From CALBPI01 sp038531945 (lineage in GTDB: Bacteria > Pseudomonadota > Gammaproteobacteria > Steroidobacterales > Woeseiaceae): a stretch of 64,000 bases of DNA. The stretch spans positions 62,001 through 126,000 of the forward strand of contig JBCBBH010000003.1 of assembly GCA_038531945.1 (NCBI GenBank), in the 5' to 3' direction. Below, piece after piece: positions 36,486 to 45,538 of this stretch. The stretch's first letter is position 1; each line of letters opens with the position of its first letter. The notes under the pieces are model-generated. The model ran no database searches. It saw only the letters and a list, made by a program, of their open reading frames with translations, and was not told where the DNA came from. A program made the translations under genes and the position numbers.

Positions 36486-38681
36486 TCATTGCCGCTCGCC
36501 TGGGGCATACCGTTCGACAGCACGCTCCTCGATATCGTCGCGGTAAAACGCGACGTCTTTGAATTGATGATCCGCATACAGCGGCGCCTGATCGCTAAAG
36601 TGCGGTGAGTCGGGATCGTTGGTTTGACCGCCAACTAGAATGGTCTTGGCTTGCAGTCGGTCGCCGAATTCGACGACCGCGACAAAGCTATTGCCATTGC
36701 TGCCATAGAGTTTCTTGGTCCCGTCACGACGCGAGGCGCCGAAGTCGGCCAATGCACCCCAGCGACTATTTCCCATGCCGATAGCAATGCTCGGTTCGTC
36801 GTCGTCGTAAGCGAGATCGATATCTCCAGATAAGCGCTGGAAGCGATTCACTTCACCCCACGGTGTACGCCATGTGCCGAAATCGTCCTCGAGACGATTG
36901 ACGACTTCATTGAGCGCATCGAGCTGCGCCCCAGCGGGCAAATCCCGCGCGAGCGATTCGATCAATTCCATTTCGCTTGTGCCGCGTTCGCGCTGTGTAC
37001 CGCTAAGCAGTTGTTGACCGTAGAAGTGCGCGAGTGTCATCGCGATTGAAGTTTTTTTGGTAGCGAAGTCCCAGTCGCGCAAGACGGTCATCGGCTCGGC
37101 GAGTTGCGGGTAGGCATCGCCTTCTGATTCCCATGCGTCGGAAAGTCCTTTGTGCAACCCTTCAAACCCGGGTAGGTAAGGGTCGTGCGCGAGCTCAATC
37201 AGGCCGTCGAGCGTCAGGTCATCAATATCAGACAAAACACGAAGTGCGTGCACGCCTCGGAAATTTTCGAAGTCTGGCGCCATGTAAGTCGGATAGTCGG
37301 TTCGTTTGGGGCTGTACTCGGCTGCCGCAGTGAATGGCGTCGAATTGGCGTTTTGAATGTATCCGTTCGGTGGGTTCAAAAGCGTGATCATCTCGTCCAC
37401 GGAGTGCAGCCCTTGCCAATCGGTGTCCGGGTTGCTGCCATCAACGGGCTTCGAGTAATCGAAGGATGGATCACGCCGTGGCATAAAGTTGCCGTGGAAG
37501 TAGGCGATGTTGCCTTCGCCATCTGCGAACACCGTGTTGTTTGACGAGTTCGTGCGGATATTCATCATTTCGCGGAACGCGGCATAGTTTTCAAGCTTGG
37601 TGCGCGTGTAAGACTGAGTCAGTGCATTCACGGGATCCCAGTTGATTTTGGTCGCGACCCAGTTCCCGTCGATCGCATGCGTGATCGGGCCATGGTGGGT
37701 GTGATACATCGGGAATGTACGCTCGCGAAGGTTTTCTCCGTCTTTGTAGCGCAGCGTGACCTCGGAAACCTCCACCGGTCGCCACTCATCGCCATAGCGA
37801 TAAACCAGTTCACCTTCGACGCGTTTCACGTCTTCTACGAACTCATCGATAAAGTCCGCATAGGTGGAGGTGTGCATCCAACCGGTCGTTTCGTTGAAAC
37901 CTTGGTAGACGAAGAACTGGCCCCAGGTGACGGCGCCGTAAGCGTTCAGTCCTTGGCTGCTGACCATATGCACTTCGCCACGGAAGTAGAATGATGTGTG
38001 CGGGTTGATCAACAACATCGCGTCACCCGAACGCGTGTGTTCTCCTGAAATAGCAAAGCCGTTTGAGCCGCCGCTCACGCTAAACATCGCTTCACTCTTG
38101 TGCACGGCAGCGACCGCGGAGACCGGATCTAGGTTGCCGTAGAACTCGGCGATGCCTGCCAACGGAATCTGTTCGATATCGCCGCCGATCGAGCCTTCGC
38201 TGAAGAACATCGGCATCCAGGGTTCGAATCGCGTCAAAAGCGCAGGTTTCACTTCCGGGTGAGTTTGCAGGTAGTAATTCAGACCATCAGCCCAGGCATC
38301 ACACAACTCGCGTAACCAATCGGGCGCTGACTCGTAAGCAGCTTTGGCCTCGGGCACTGTCATATACAAGCGTGCACGTAAGTCGCTGAACAGCGCGTTC
38401 TCGCCTTCGACTTCCGCCAGCCGTCCCGTCGCCCAGATGTAGTTGCGTTCAATGCGCGGGAAGTCGTCCTCGGCTTGGGCATACAACAGACCGAATACGG
38501 CATCGGCGTCCGTTTCGCCGTAGATGTGCGGAACACCAAAGTCGTCGCGAATGATTTCAACGCGGACTGCGCGTGCGGCAAGCGGGTCCATCTCGTCTGT
38601 TCGCGTTTCCGTGTCGCTGCCACAGGCGGCTGCGAGGAGTGTCGTAAGGATCAATAGTGGCGACAGAAACTTCCGAGTCAC
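36486..38681 (-). CDS. Penicillin/aculeacin acylase-type Ntn-hydrolase lipoprotein
   Basis: 731 residues with a lipoprotein-type signal ending LLAAACGSD (Cys20). The alpha chain holds RDDFGVPHIYGETDADAVFGLLYAQAEDDF. The autocatalytic cut would be before Ser206 in GGSNGFAISGEHTRSG, the N-terminal nucleophile of the beta chain, with NPHTSFYF and WMHTSTYADFIDE as substrate-pocket blocks. Relatives hydrolyse amide bonds in beta-lactams, acyl-homoserine lactones and lipopeptides; which of these applies cannot be read here. A lipid anchor would place it at the periplasmic or outer-membrane face. Confidence 0.9.
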   Translation of the reverse strand: MTRKFLSPLLILTTLLAAACGSDTETRTDEMDPLAARAVRVEIIRDDFGVPHIYGETDADAVFGLLYAQAEDDFPRIERNYIWATGRLAEVEGENALFSDLRARLYMTVPEAKAAYESAPDWLRELCDAWADGLNYYLQTHPEVKPALLTRFEPWMPMFFSEGSIGGDIEQIPLAGIAEFYGNLDPVSAVAAVHKSEAMFSVSGGSNGFAISGEHTRSGDAMLLINPHTSFYFRGEVHMVSSQGLNAYGAVTWGQFFVYQGFNETTGWMHTSTYADFIDEFVEDVKRVEGELVYRYGDEWRPVEVSEVTLRYKDGENLRERTFPMYHTHHGPITHAIDGNWVATKINWDPVNALTQSYTRTKLENYAAFREMMNIRTNSSNNTVFADGEGNIAYFHGNFMPRRDPSFDYSKPVDGSNPDTDWQGLHSVDEMITLLNPPNGYIQNANSTPFTAAAEYSPKRTDYPTYMAPDFENFRGVHALRVLSDIDDLTLDGLIELAHDPYLPGFEGLHKGLSDAWESEGDAYPQLAEPMTVLRDWDFATKKTSIAMTLAHFYGQQLLSGTQRERGTSEMELIESLARDLPAGAQLDALNEVVNRLEDDFGTWRTPWGEVNRFQRLSGDIDLAYDDDEPSIAIGMGNSRWGALADFGASRRDGTKKLYGSNGNSFVAVVEFGDRLQAKTILVGGQTNDPDSPHFSDQAPLYADHQFKDVAFYRDDIEERAVERYAPGERQ

Positions 38682-39077
38682 GATATGGCCTTTGCGGTGA
38701 TGACAGTCGCTGTGATCGTATCACCGGACTAGGTAGCGCGCGCGAGTAGCGATAGACGCGCCGTTCCGTTTCTGCTTCCCGTGCTCTTACTGCTAGCGTT
38801 TGTCTTTGCTTCTCACGCCCGGTTCGACCTTTTTTCTCTTTCGCAATTCTCCATTGGTTTTTTGGTTCCACGGGGTGCCGTGGTCAAACCGCAGACGCTT
38901 GTCGTCCGACCGATGCGCCGCTCGACCGGTATTTTGTAGTTCAGCTGCTGTGGATACGACTGGTTCACAGTTCTAGGTTTTACAACGCTTTTTCAAACGT
39001 TCGGTACCACGCGGGCTGTAGATAATTTCGACTGTCAAATCAATCAAGAAACCGTTAGCTCTAGGAAGGCCTACGAA
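38682..39077. other. Gene-free spacer before the large repeat lipoprotein
   Basis: About 400 bases. It contains a pyrimidine-rich run (about 38765-38850) and a small perfect hairpin CCACGG-GGTG-CCGTGG (38872-38887). No coding frame with family character and no RNA gene was recognised. It may hold a long leader for the downstream lipoprotein. Confidence 0.4.
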
Positions 39078-41603
39078 ATGAAATCGCAAGTGTCGTACGA
39101 GAAATTCGGAAATCATGAGATTCAGCAAGCTCTGATGCTTGCCGCACTGGCAGTGAGCCTGGCCGCTTGTGGCGGCGGTGGTGGGGGTGGCGGAACGCCA
39201 AATCCAACGCCGACGCCGAATCCAACACCTCCGGTGAATAACGCGCCGCAGTTCGGCGGTGACGCCGACTTCACGCTCGATGAGGGCGCGACGGTGACCG
39301 TTGATATCGTCGCAACCGATGCCGATGGTGACACGTTGACGTTAACCCTCGCAGGCCCTGATGCCAGCGCAATTGCTTTCGACGCGCAAGCATCCAGCGC
39401 GACGGTGGGGCCATTTGATTTCGAGAACCCGCAGGATGCAGACACCAATAACGTCTATGCATTCACCGTGACAGCTGACGACGGCACGGACACGACGTCG
39501 CAGGACTTCACGCTAACCGTGGCAAATGTCTCGGACACCCCACCGGTGTTTGCTGGCCAATTCGACGTTTCGGTTGAAGAAAACCAAGCAGCAAGCGCAC
39601 CGTTCTCAGTCACGGACGCCGACGGTGACACACTCGAATTGACACTGGGCGGTCCGGATGCGGCACTCTTCGAACTCGACGAGGCGACGCGCACGGTCAG
39701 CGCCCTGGATACGTTCGATTTTGAAACGCCTGCCGATGCGGACGGTGACAACGTATACGAATTTCAGGTCACTGCCAGTGACGACGTCGACAGCAGCACC
39801 CAAGACTTCACACTGACCGTTCAGAACGTGATCGACCTGTTTCAAGGCACTGCACTAGTCGATCCGAATCCGGCGGCAGGCAACCTCTTCGGCAGCCGTC
39901 TTGATATTCTGGCCAATGGCAATCTCGTGGTCGCCACCTCCCGGGATTCGACGACTGCCGTAGAGGCCGGCGCGGCGCATCTATACGACCCGAGCGGCGA
40001 GCGCATCAACAGCTTCTTCGGTGCGGAGCGCGATCAGGAGGTAGGCTTCGAACTTGTGCCGCTCAGCAACAGCAACCTCGTCGTGAATGCGGGCTCCTTC
40101 GGTCGATTCCTTGGCGCGCAGACGAGCTCCGTCAGCCTCATCAGTGGCACGGATGCATCCGAGATCGTGACGCTCGGCGGCAGGGGGCGCTTCGCCTTTT
40201 TTGGCAACAGAGCGATCGTCGAATTAGAGGCTCCGAATCAGGGCAACTTCGTCATTGGTTCCCCGTCCGATGACGCCGGGGGCATCGTGGATGCCGGCTC
40301 CGCCGTACTCCTCAACGGGCAAACGGGCGAGACGATCGCCCGGTTTGAGGGTGACGATCAAAGCGACTTCCTGGGAGACGAGGTCGTAGCCCTGAGCAAC
40401 GGCAACTTCATTATTCTGAGCCCGTCGTCTGTGGTGAACGGCTTCACGCGGGCAGGGTCGGTTCTGCTCGTCGACGGTGCCACCGGAGCAGAGATTGGGC
40501 GCTACGACGGCGAAGCGGCGCAGGAGTTCGTCGGCAGCCGGTTCGCGGTGTTGCCGAACGGTAACTTCGTGCTCGGGATTCGTTCCCGCGATGGAGACGT
40601 CGCCGATGAAGGCCTTGTGCTGCTGATCAACGGCGCGAACGGCGATGTCATCGCCGAGATACGTGGCGGCGACGTCGGGGCAACGTTCATCGAGAACGAG
40701 GTGGCCGCGCTCGACAATGGCAATTTCGTAGTCGGTGCCACTCAGTCCGATAGTGCTGGCTTGACGAACAACGGCTTTATTGGCTTGTTCGATGGTGCGG
40801 GTAACTTGTTGGCATCGGTCTTCGGCGATGACGACAGGGATGCGTTCGGTCAGATCGTACTGCCGTTGGAGAATGGCCGGTTTGCCGTATCAAACCCGGA
40901 CGACAGTGTTGACGGTATTCGATCTGTCGGCTCTTTCATTCTATTCGACAGCAGCGGCAACGAGGTCGCTCGCTTGACTGGCGACAGCGAGTTTGAAGGC
41001 TTCAGCAACGACGAAAGCGTCCCGCCACTGCAGCTGGACAATGGCAACATCGTCATCGTCTCGGACTTTGCAACCGTTGGCGGCGTGCCTGGGGTTGGGA
41101 CGGTCGTACTAGCGGATGGAAATACGCTAGCTGAGATCACTCGCATCGATTTCGATAACGAATTGGATCTTGATCAGGCCGAAGTCTTCCCGCTGCCCAA
41201 TGGAAATTTCGTGATTGCGGCGGTCGGCGTTGATGTCAACGGTATCGAGGACGCCGGGTCCATGCTATTGGTGAATGGCGTCACCGGCGAAATCATTTTG
41301 GAGCTGCGAGGTGATATGGAATTCGAGGGTAGTGACTTTGACATTGAGGTGTTGGTGAGTGATCACTACGTCTACGCGAACCGGGTTGAGGATGTGAATG
41401 ACGTGTTGGATGCTGGTGTCGTTCGAGTCATCAACGCAACCACCGGGGAGATCGTCGCAACGTTTGAGGGTGATCAGGAGAACGACCGAATCGGGACCTC
41501 CGTTGTAGCGCTCGAATCCGGTGGTTTCCTGCTGGGTAGCTCTGTTGACGATCTCGACGGCCTCGTTAACTCCGGATCCGTGATGCTGGTGACCGCAGAG
41601 TAA
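39078..41603 (+). CDS. Large lipoprotein: Gly8 tract, two cadherin-like domains, NGN repeat array
   Basis: 841 residues. The lipobox LAAC (Cys31) is followed by eight Gly and a Pro/Thr/Asn linker. Two cadherin-like domains follow (about 55-155 and 158-255), with ATDADGDTLTLTL and VTDADGDTLELTL calcium-type DxD motifs and DADGDNVY. The rest is about eleven copies of a roughly 55-residue beta-repeat: LxNGNFVI, AGSVLLVDGATGAEI, then acidic GDD. This resembles a beta-propeller or FG-GAP-like surface domain. It is probably a surface adhesin or binding lipoprotein. A perfect hairpin terminator follows, so it is monocistronic. Its architecture recurs in the partial gene at the right edge. Confidence 0.85.
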   Translation: MKSQVSYEKFGNHEIQQALMLAALAVSLAACGGGGGGGGTPNPTPTPNPTPPVNNAPQFGGDADFTLDEGATVTVDIVATDADGDTLTLTLAGPDASAIAFDAQASSATVGPFDFENPQDADTNNVYAFTVTADDGTDTTSQDFTLTVANVSDTPPVFAGQFDVSVEENQAASAPFSVTDADGDTLELTLGGPDAALFELDEATRTVSALDTFDFETPADADGDNVYEFQVTASDDVDSSTQDFTLTVQNVIDLFQGTALVDPNPAAGNLFGSRLDILANGNLVVATSRDSTTAVEAGAAHLYDPSGERINSFFGAERDQEVGFELVPLSNSNLVVNAGSFGRFLGAQTSSVSLISGTDASEIVTLGGRGRFAFFGNRAIVELEAPNQGNFVIGSPSDDAGGIVDAGSAVLLNGQTGETIARFEGDDQSDFLGDEVVALSNGNFIILSPSSVVNGFTRAGSVLLVDGATGAEIGRYDGEAAQEFVGSRFAVLPNGNFVLGIRSRDGDVADEGLVLLINGANGDVIAEIRGGDVGATFIENEVAALDNGNFVVGATQSDSAGLTNNGFIGLFDGAGNLLASVFGDDDRDAFGQIVLPLENGRFAVSNPDDSVDGIRSVGSFILFDSSGNEVARLTGDSEFEGFSNDESVPPLQLDNGNIVIVSDFATVGGVPGVGTVVLADGNTLAEITRIDFDNELDLDQAEVFPLPNGNFVIAAVGVDVNGIEDAGSMLLVNGVTGEIILELRGDMEFEGSDFDIEVLVSDHYVYANRVEDVNDVLDAGVVRVINATTGEIVATFEGDQENDRIGTSVVALESGGFLLGSSVDDLDGLVNSGSVMLVTAE

Positions 41604-41634
41604 CTCCCTGGACAGCCGGAGGTGCAGGCGTCTT

Positions 41635-41687
41635 GAAATAGCCGAACCGGTATTCGTTTCAACCGGTTCGGCTATTTCACCTTTTTT
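41635..41687 (+). terminator. Strong intrinsic terminator of the repeat lipoprotein gene
   Basis: A perfect 17-base stem, GAAATAGCCGAACCGGT with its complement at 41662-41678, encloses a 10-base loop and is followed by ACCTTTTTT, 32 bases after the stop codon. Confidence 0.93.
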
Positions 41688-41836
41688 ACCTTTGGGTGGC
41701 GGCCGAGAAACACTGATTGTGCGGTCAATGACCCCTGGAAGTGGGGCGGTGCGTCGTCGATCGAGAAGTTGGATGAAATGCACAAGCAGGATCGGACCGA
41801 CGGTTCATCCGGCCGGGGCGGCCCGTTTGCGTGTAG

Positions 41837-42412
41837 TTAGTATTGCCAGCGGATGCCGATGGTCGTCATGGCGCCTTCCTCTCGGTTGTCGCCGTCGTAC
41901 CAGCGATGATCGAAGCGTAGGCTCCAATGTTTGCTGAGCGAGAAATCCGCCCCGGCACCGAAAGCCGCAGCCTCTTCCGCGAAAGGAAAGATGAAACCAG
42001 GTTGGAATCCGTTCACCCGCGAACTGTAGGAGAGCTCACCGATGGTCGCATGTAGCGTGAAGCGGTCGCTCACCGGGAGATACCCGCGAGCGAAGTATCC
42101 ACTCCCGGTGACCTCAATCGTTGTGTCTTCGCCATTGAAAAACTCGGTGTCTTTACCAAAGTCGACGTAGTTGAAGCCAATCGCTAGGTATTTGATAAAG
42201 CGCCACTCGAGATCGATGTTGTAGCCGGTGTCGCTGCCATCGAATGTATCACCCGGCCCGTCTTCGTCCTGAATTCGGCTCTGGCCAATTCCGACCGCTA
42301 AGCCCACCCCGGTTTCATTGCCCGACTGCGCAACGCTATCAGTCGTTAACGACATTGCGAACAACGCCATCGCGACCACGCTGCATCGCCCTATAGAATA
42401 TTTCGACATCAC
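41837..42412 (-). CDS. Outer-membrane beta-barrel protein (OmpA/OmpW-like fold)
   Basis: 191 residues with a signal peptide (VVAMALFAMSLTTDSVAQ). The mature part shows alternating strands (VGLAVGIGQSRI, YNIDLEWRFIKYLAIGFNYVDFG, GSGYFARGYLPVSDRFTLHATIGE, FGAGADFSLSKHWSLRFDHRWY) and ends WQY, the aromatic C-terminal barrel signal for BamA. About eight strands are expected. The role is unknown. Upstream lies a roughly 220-base region without a visible gene. Confidence 0.85.
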   Translation of the reverse strand: MMSKYSIGRCSVVAMALFAMSLTTDSVAQSGNETGVGLAVGIGQSRIQDEDGPGDTFDGSDTGYNIDLEWRFIKYLAIGFNYVDFGKDTEFFNGEDTTIEVTGSGYFARGYLPVSDRFTLHATIGELSYSSRVNGFQPGFIFPFAEEAAAFGAGADFSLSKHWSLRFDHRWYDGDNREEGAMTTIGIRWQY

Positions 42413-42634
42413 AAGCTCCTTCCCCGAATTGGGTCAACGTCCTCATCATTCTTTCGAGTGCGAGACCGTCTCGACCCGTGATATTCGGCTAGAACGTCCT
42501 CAGGTGCAATCGGTTCGACGGCGTTGCCATCATCACGTCGAGATCCTTCGACGGTACGCGGGCTGATTGGAAGCTGAACCCCAAGGGTTCATTGCCTAGA
42601 GTTTTCGAGACTGAGAGACAGTCGGGTGACTGCG

Positions 42635-42976
42635 TTATTCGGTGTCAGGTTCATCCGCGTGTGGAACCGGGTAGGCGTCAGCGACGTAGGCTGGCCCTTT
42701 CATGACGTGCACTGCGAATGCACCAAGAGCTGCCAAGAGAATGAAGCTCAAGAGAGAGATCCCGACAGCCATCGCGAAGATGTCGATGGATTGAATCCGT
42801 TTGTCGATATCAACACCCGCCTCGGCTGGCAATACGCGAGCGAAAAAGCTCAAGGTGCACAAACTCAGAACGCCAATCACCGCTACACGTGGTAGCAGTC
42901 GTAGGACATCGGCTTCCAAGCCCGGTGGTGTTTTGCGCTCAGCGATCTTGTTGAACCAGTTCATGGGTGGGTCCAT
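42635..42976 (-). CDS. Small two-helix membrane protein, unknown
   Basis: 113 residues from the ATG at 42974-42976, with MNWF four codons later as an alternative; CCAGAGGA lies just ahead. Two transmembrane segments (VAVIGVLSLCTLSFFARVL and IFAMAVGISLLSFILLAALGAFAV) are separated by a short loop (PAEAGVDIDKRIQSID). No family recognised. It is divergent from the next plus-strand gene. The frame extends upstream of the chosen start without a good ribosome-binding site. Confidence 0.5.
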   Translation of the reverse strand: MDPPMNWFNKIAERKTPPGLEADVLRLLPRVAVIGVLSLCTLSFFARVLPAEAGVDIDKRIQSIDIFAMAVGISLLSFILLAALGAFAVHVMKGPAYVADAYPVPHADEPDTE

Positions 42977-43258
42977 TCCTCTGGAAAATCTTCGGCTTTC
43001 CATTGTTGTCGACGGATTCGCCAAGGAGTTGAGCCGCATCTTTCGATCCAACGACTGCTCGTGCGGCGCCGTAGAAACGCCTTGCCGTATATTGAGTAAT
43101 TCGAACAGATGGCCGCTCTGGATGCGGATGAGGGGCGCAGCGTTTGGGTACGGAAGGTCATTCTAAAATCTCTTTGGGAAGGTACGAACTCAAATGATTC
43201 GAAAGTCAGCCGATAACCGGTTGACCGGTCTGAGGTTTGTCGAACGAAGGAGGGTCTG

Positions 43259-43717
43259 ATGAACGATGATCTGACCAGCACAATTCGTATCGTACGCCAG
43301 CCCAAGGTTTTGACCGATGCGGTCGGTGGCACCGTTTGGGTCGACGACGTCACACCCGTTGAGTTGGAGCTTGTCTCGACACAAATGCTCGAGGTCATGA
43401 TGGATGTCGACGAGGATACGGTGCGTCTCAAGTTGAAAGATATCGATGCGACTCGAAACGGAGTCCTTGCTCGCAATCCGAACCAACCGAATGGTGATTT
43501 CGAGGTAGTTCAGGGCGAAGAGCTGCAGCAGGCGTTGATCGAACAAACCAGCATCCACAGTCTCGACGACGACTCGGAGCTGCAGTTGGTTTCTACGCAG
43601 ATGGTCCAAGTGCTGATCGATCGTCCGGACATGACGCCGAAACAAGTATCGGAAGAGATGCAGCTTATGGAAGAGGTCGAGGCGGCAGGTGGCTACGATC
43701 CTTACAACAAGGCTTGA
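43259..43717 (+). CDS. Acidic protein with an internal duplication, unknown
   Basis: 152 residues, no signal peptide or membrane segment. The segment ELELVSTQMLEVMMDVDE (about 36-53) is repeated as ELQLVSTQMVQVLIDRPD (about 106-123), an internal duplication of an amphipathic helix about 70 residues apart. It is rich in Asp, Glu, Val and Gln. GGAGGG precedes the ATG. No family recognised. It may be a small adaptor or helix-hairpin binding protein. The downstream region carries a perfect 14-base palindrome. Confidence 0.6.
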   Translation: MNDDLTSTIRIVRQPKVLTDAVGGTVWVDDVTPVELELVSTQMLEVMMDVDEDTVRLKLKDIDATRNGVLARNPNQPNGDFEVVQGEELQQALIEQTSIHSLDDDSELQLVSTQMVQVLIDRPDMTPKQVSEEMQLMEEVEAAGGYDPYNKA

Positions 43718-44016
43718 TCGTCCATCCGGTTCGATTTACTCGCTATAGCGATCACCCAGTAGATTACGGTTATAACCGTGAATTGTAGTGACTTGGCCAC
43801 TACGGAACCGCGTTGATCGCGAGTCGGTGTGCGTTGGGCCGTCTTTGAATCATCTGCGTCGGACACTCATGCGCTATCTTAGTCGGTTGATCACAAGTCT
43901 AGCGCCAAACTGATCAACTGCTGTGTGAATCGCGAAGACACTGTTTCGATTGGGTGTAACCAAACGTGACGGCACAGTCTATAACTCGATTAAATCTCTG
44001 CAATCGGAGTTAAGAC
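43718..44016. other. Spacer with two palindromes before the SUMF1-domain gene
   Basis: CGCTATAGCG (43741-43750) and ACGGTTATAACCGT (43766-43779) are perfect inverted repeats 15 bases apart and look like regulator-binding sites (MarR- or TetR-sized). The remaining roughly 240 bases before the SUMF1-domain gene hold no further feature that I can support. Confidence 0.45.
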
Positions 44017-44970
44017 ATGCACCATCTCTCCTCAGTTAACGTCAAACGCCTCGTTATTGGTCTTGTTGGGTTTTTTTCCGCGGCTGGGGGTGTCGCAGGA
44101 ACGCCTATGGATCCGGTCGATGCAGACATGGCTGTCTTGGACTGCGACGTTTGCCCGCCCATGGTGAAAGTACCGGCAGGGACTTTTCTGTTGGGTACGC
44201 CCGAAGACGAGCCCGGTCATGTGCATGACGTGGGGCCGCAGAAGTCAATTTCTATCGACGAGTTCGCAGTCTCGCGCTACGAAGTCACGTTGGCTGAGTA
44301 CACAGCATTCATTTCGGATACCGGGTTCAATGACAACGCAGGTTGCCTTGTAATGGGCGAGGGGGGCGGTTGGTATTTCGACCCCGAAGCCTCATGGCAG
44401 AGTCCGGGTTTTAGCCAAGAATCCAATCATCCGGTGACCTGCGTCAGTGCGACGGCTGCCGATGCGTACGTCCGGTGGTTGAATACCCAGGCGACGGGTG
44501 CCGCGTACCGACTGTTGTCCGAAAGTGAGTGGGAGTATGTTGGCCGTGCCGGCTCGACAACGCCATATTGGTGGGGCACACGTGAGGACGATTTTTGCGC
44601 ATTGACCAACGGTGCCGACAGAACCGCTCGCGCCGTGTATCCGGGTTGGCTGCGCACCGGCGATTGCAATGACGGCTATCTTTACACGGCACCGGTGGGT
44701 CGCTATGGGCGCGCGAATGCATTCGGTTTGTATGACACGGCGGGCAATGTCTGGGAGTGGGTCGCCGATTGCTACGTCGACAACTATGAATCGCACCCAG
44801 CAGATGGAACACCAGTGACCGCCGACGATTGCGAGAAGCGTACTTTCCGAGGCGGCGCCTGGGGAGACTATGGGTCCTTCTATCTCCGTATCGGCTATCG
44901 AGGCGCATGGAATGGTACTCAAGCGTTCGCGAACATCGGAATTCGCGTGGCTGCGGATCTGACGGAGTAG
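44017..44970 (+). CDS. Secreted SUMF1/FGE-sulfatase-fold protein lacking catalytic cysteines
   Basis: 317 residues. A signal peptide (LVIGLVGFFSAAGGVAG) precedes the SUMF1 fold: MVKVPAGTFLLGTPEDEPGH, YEVTLAEYTAFI, NHPVTCVSATAADAYVRWLN, YRLLSESEWEYVGRAG, FGLYDTAGNVWEWVADCY, and RTFRGGAWGDYGSF then GIRVA. True formylglycine-generating enzymes carry a Cys pair in the RGGS block; here that segment has none. It is therefore probably a binding or structural SUMF1 protein, not a sulfatase activator. Other Cys may form disulfides, consistent with export. Confidence 0.85.
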   Translation: MHHLSSVNVKRLVIGLVGFFSAAGGVAGTPMDPVDADMAVLDCDVCPPMVKVPAGTFLLGTPEDEPGHVHDVGPQKSISIDEFAVSRYEVTLAEYTAFISDTGFNDNAGCLVMGEGGGWYFDPEASWQSPGFSQESNHPVTCVSATAADAYVRWLNTQATGAAYRLLSESEWEYVGRAGSTTPYWWGTREDDFCALTNGADRTARAVYPGWLRTGDCNDGYLYTAPVGRYGRANAFGLYDTAGNVWEWVADCYVDNYESHPADGTPVTADDCEKRTFRGGAWGDYGSFYLRIGYRGAWNGTQAFANIGIRVAADLTE

Positions 44971-44979
44971 CGGCTCGGA

Positions 44980-45534
44980 CTAGATCACTACACTGTGCCG
45001 TTCCGCGCCTAGCTGTGTCAGTCGCAGACCGTCGTCATCCAAAACCAGACGGGTGGTTGATGTGTAGTCCGGCCTGAACACCAGAGTGCGGTCGTCTTTG
45101 TTGATTGCTGCAACGACTGTATTCACTACCACAAAGTGAGTGAACACGACGGTGGGTTGCGTCAGCTCGTTCAACGCCTCTAGGATCGCCGCCCGCCATT
45201 GAAGTAATGGTTCAGGTTGCGATTGCCAGTTTTGCGAAAAGAACTCGCGGATCCAGGTTGCTCGTTCGGAGAACGGCACGGGTGCTGGCACCTCACGGAA
45301 GCGCGCATCGACAATTGGTGTGTGTTGCAACACTTGAACAAGCGGCGCTGCGGTCTCCTGAGCTCTTAGCATGGGGCTCCTAAGAATATTGACGTTGGGT
45401 GGCAGTTGCGGACGCAAGTCGCCCGCAGCGCTTTGCGCTTGCTCGTGACCGAGCGAACTGAGCCCTGGGTCCGGGTCGCTGCCCCAGTCGGCAGCGGCTT
45501 CTGCGTGTCGGACCAGAAAAATCTCGATGCTCAC
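44980..45534 (-). CDS. SixA-type histidine phosphatase family protein
   Basis: 184 residues. N-terminal RHA signature (FLVRHAEAAADWGSDPDPGLSSLGHEQA), RSPMLRAQETA, and the second catalytic His in PTVVFTHFVVVN. This is the phosphoglycerate-mutase-like two-His active site of SixA and related phosphatases. It lies four bases after the AAA ATPase stop, so the two form an operon. The substrate is unknown; SixA acts on phosphohistidine proteins, others on small phosphates. Confidence 0.85.
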   Translation of the reverse strand: MSIEIFLVRHAEAAADWGSDPDPGLSSLGHEQAQSAAGDLRPQLPPNVNILRSPMLRAQETAAPLVQVLQHTPIVDARFREVPAPVPFSERATWIREFFSQNWQSQPEPLLQWRAAILEALNELTQPTVVFTHFVVVNTVVAAINKDDRTLVFRPDYTSTTRLVLDDDGLRLTQLGAERHSVVI

Positions 45535-45538
45535 GGTA

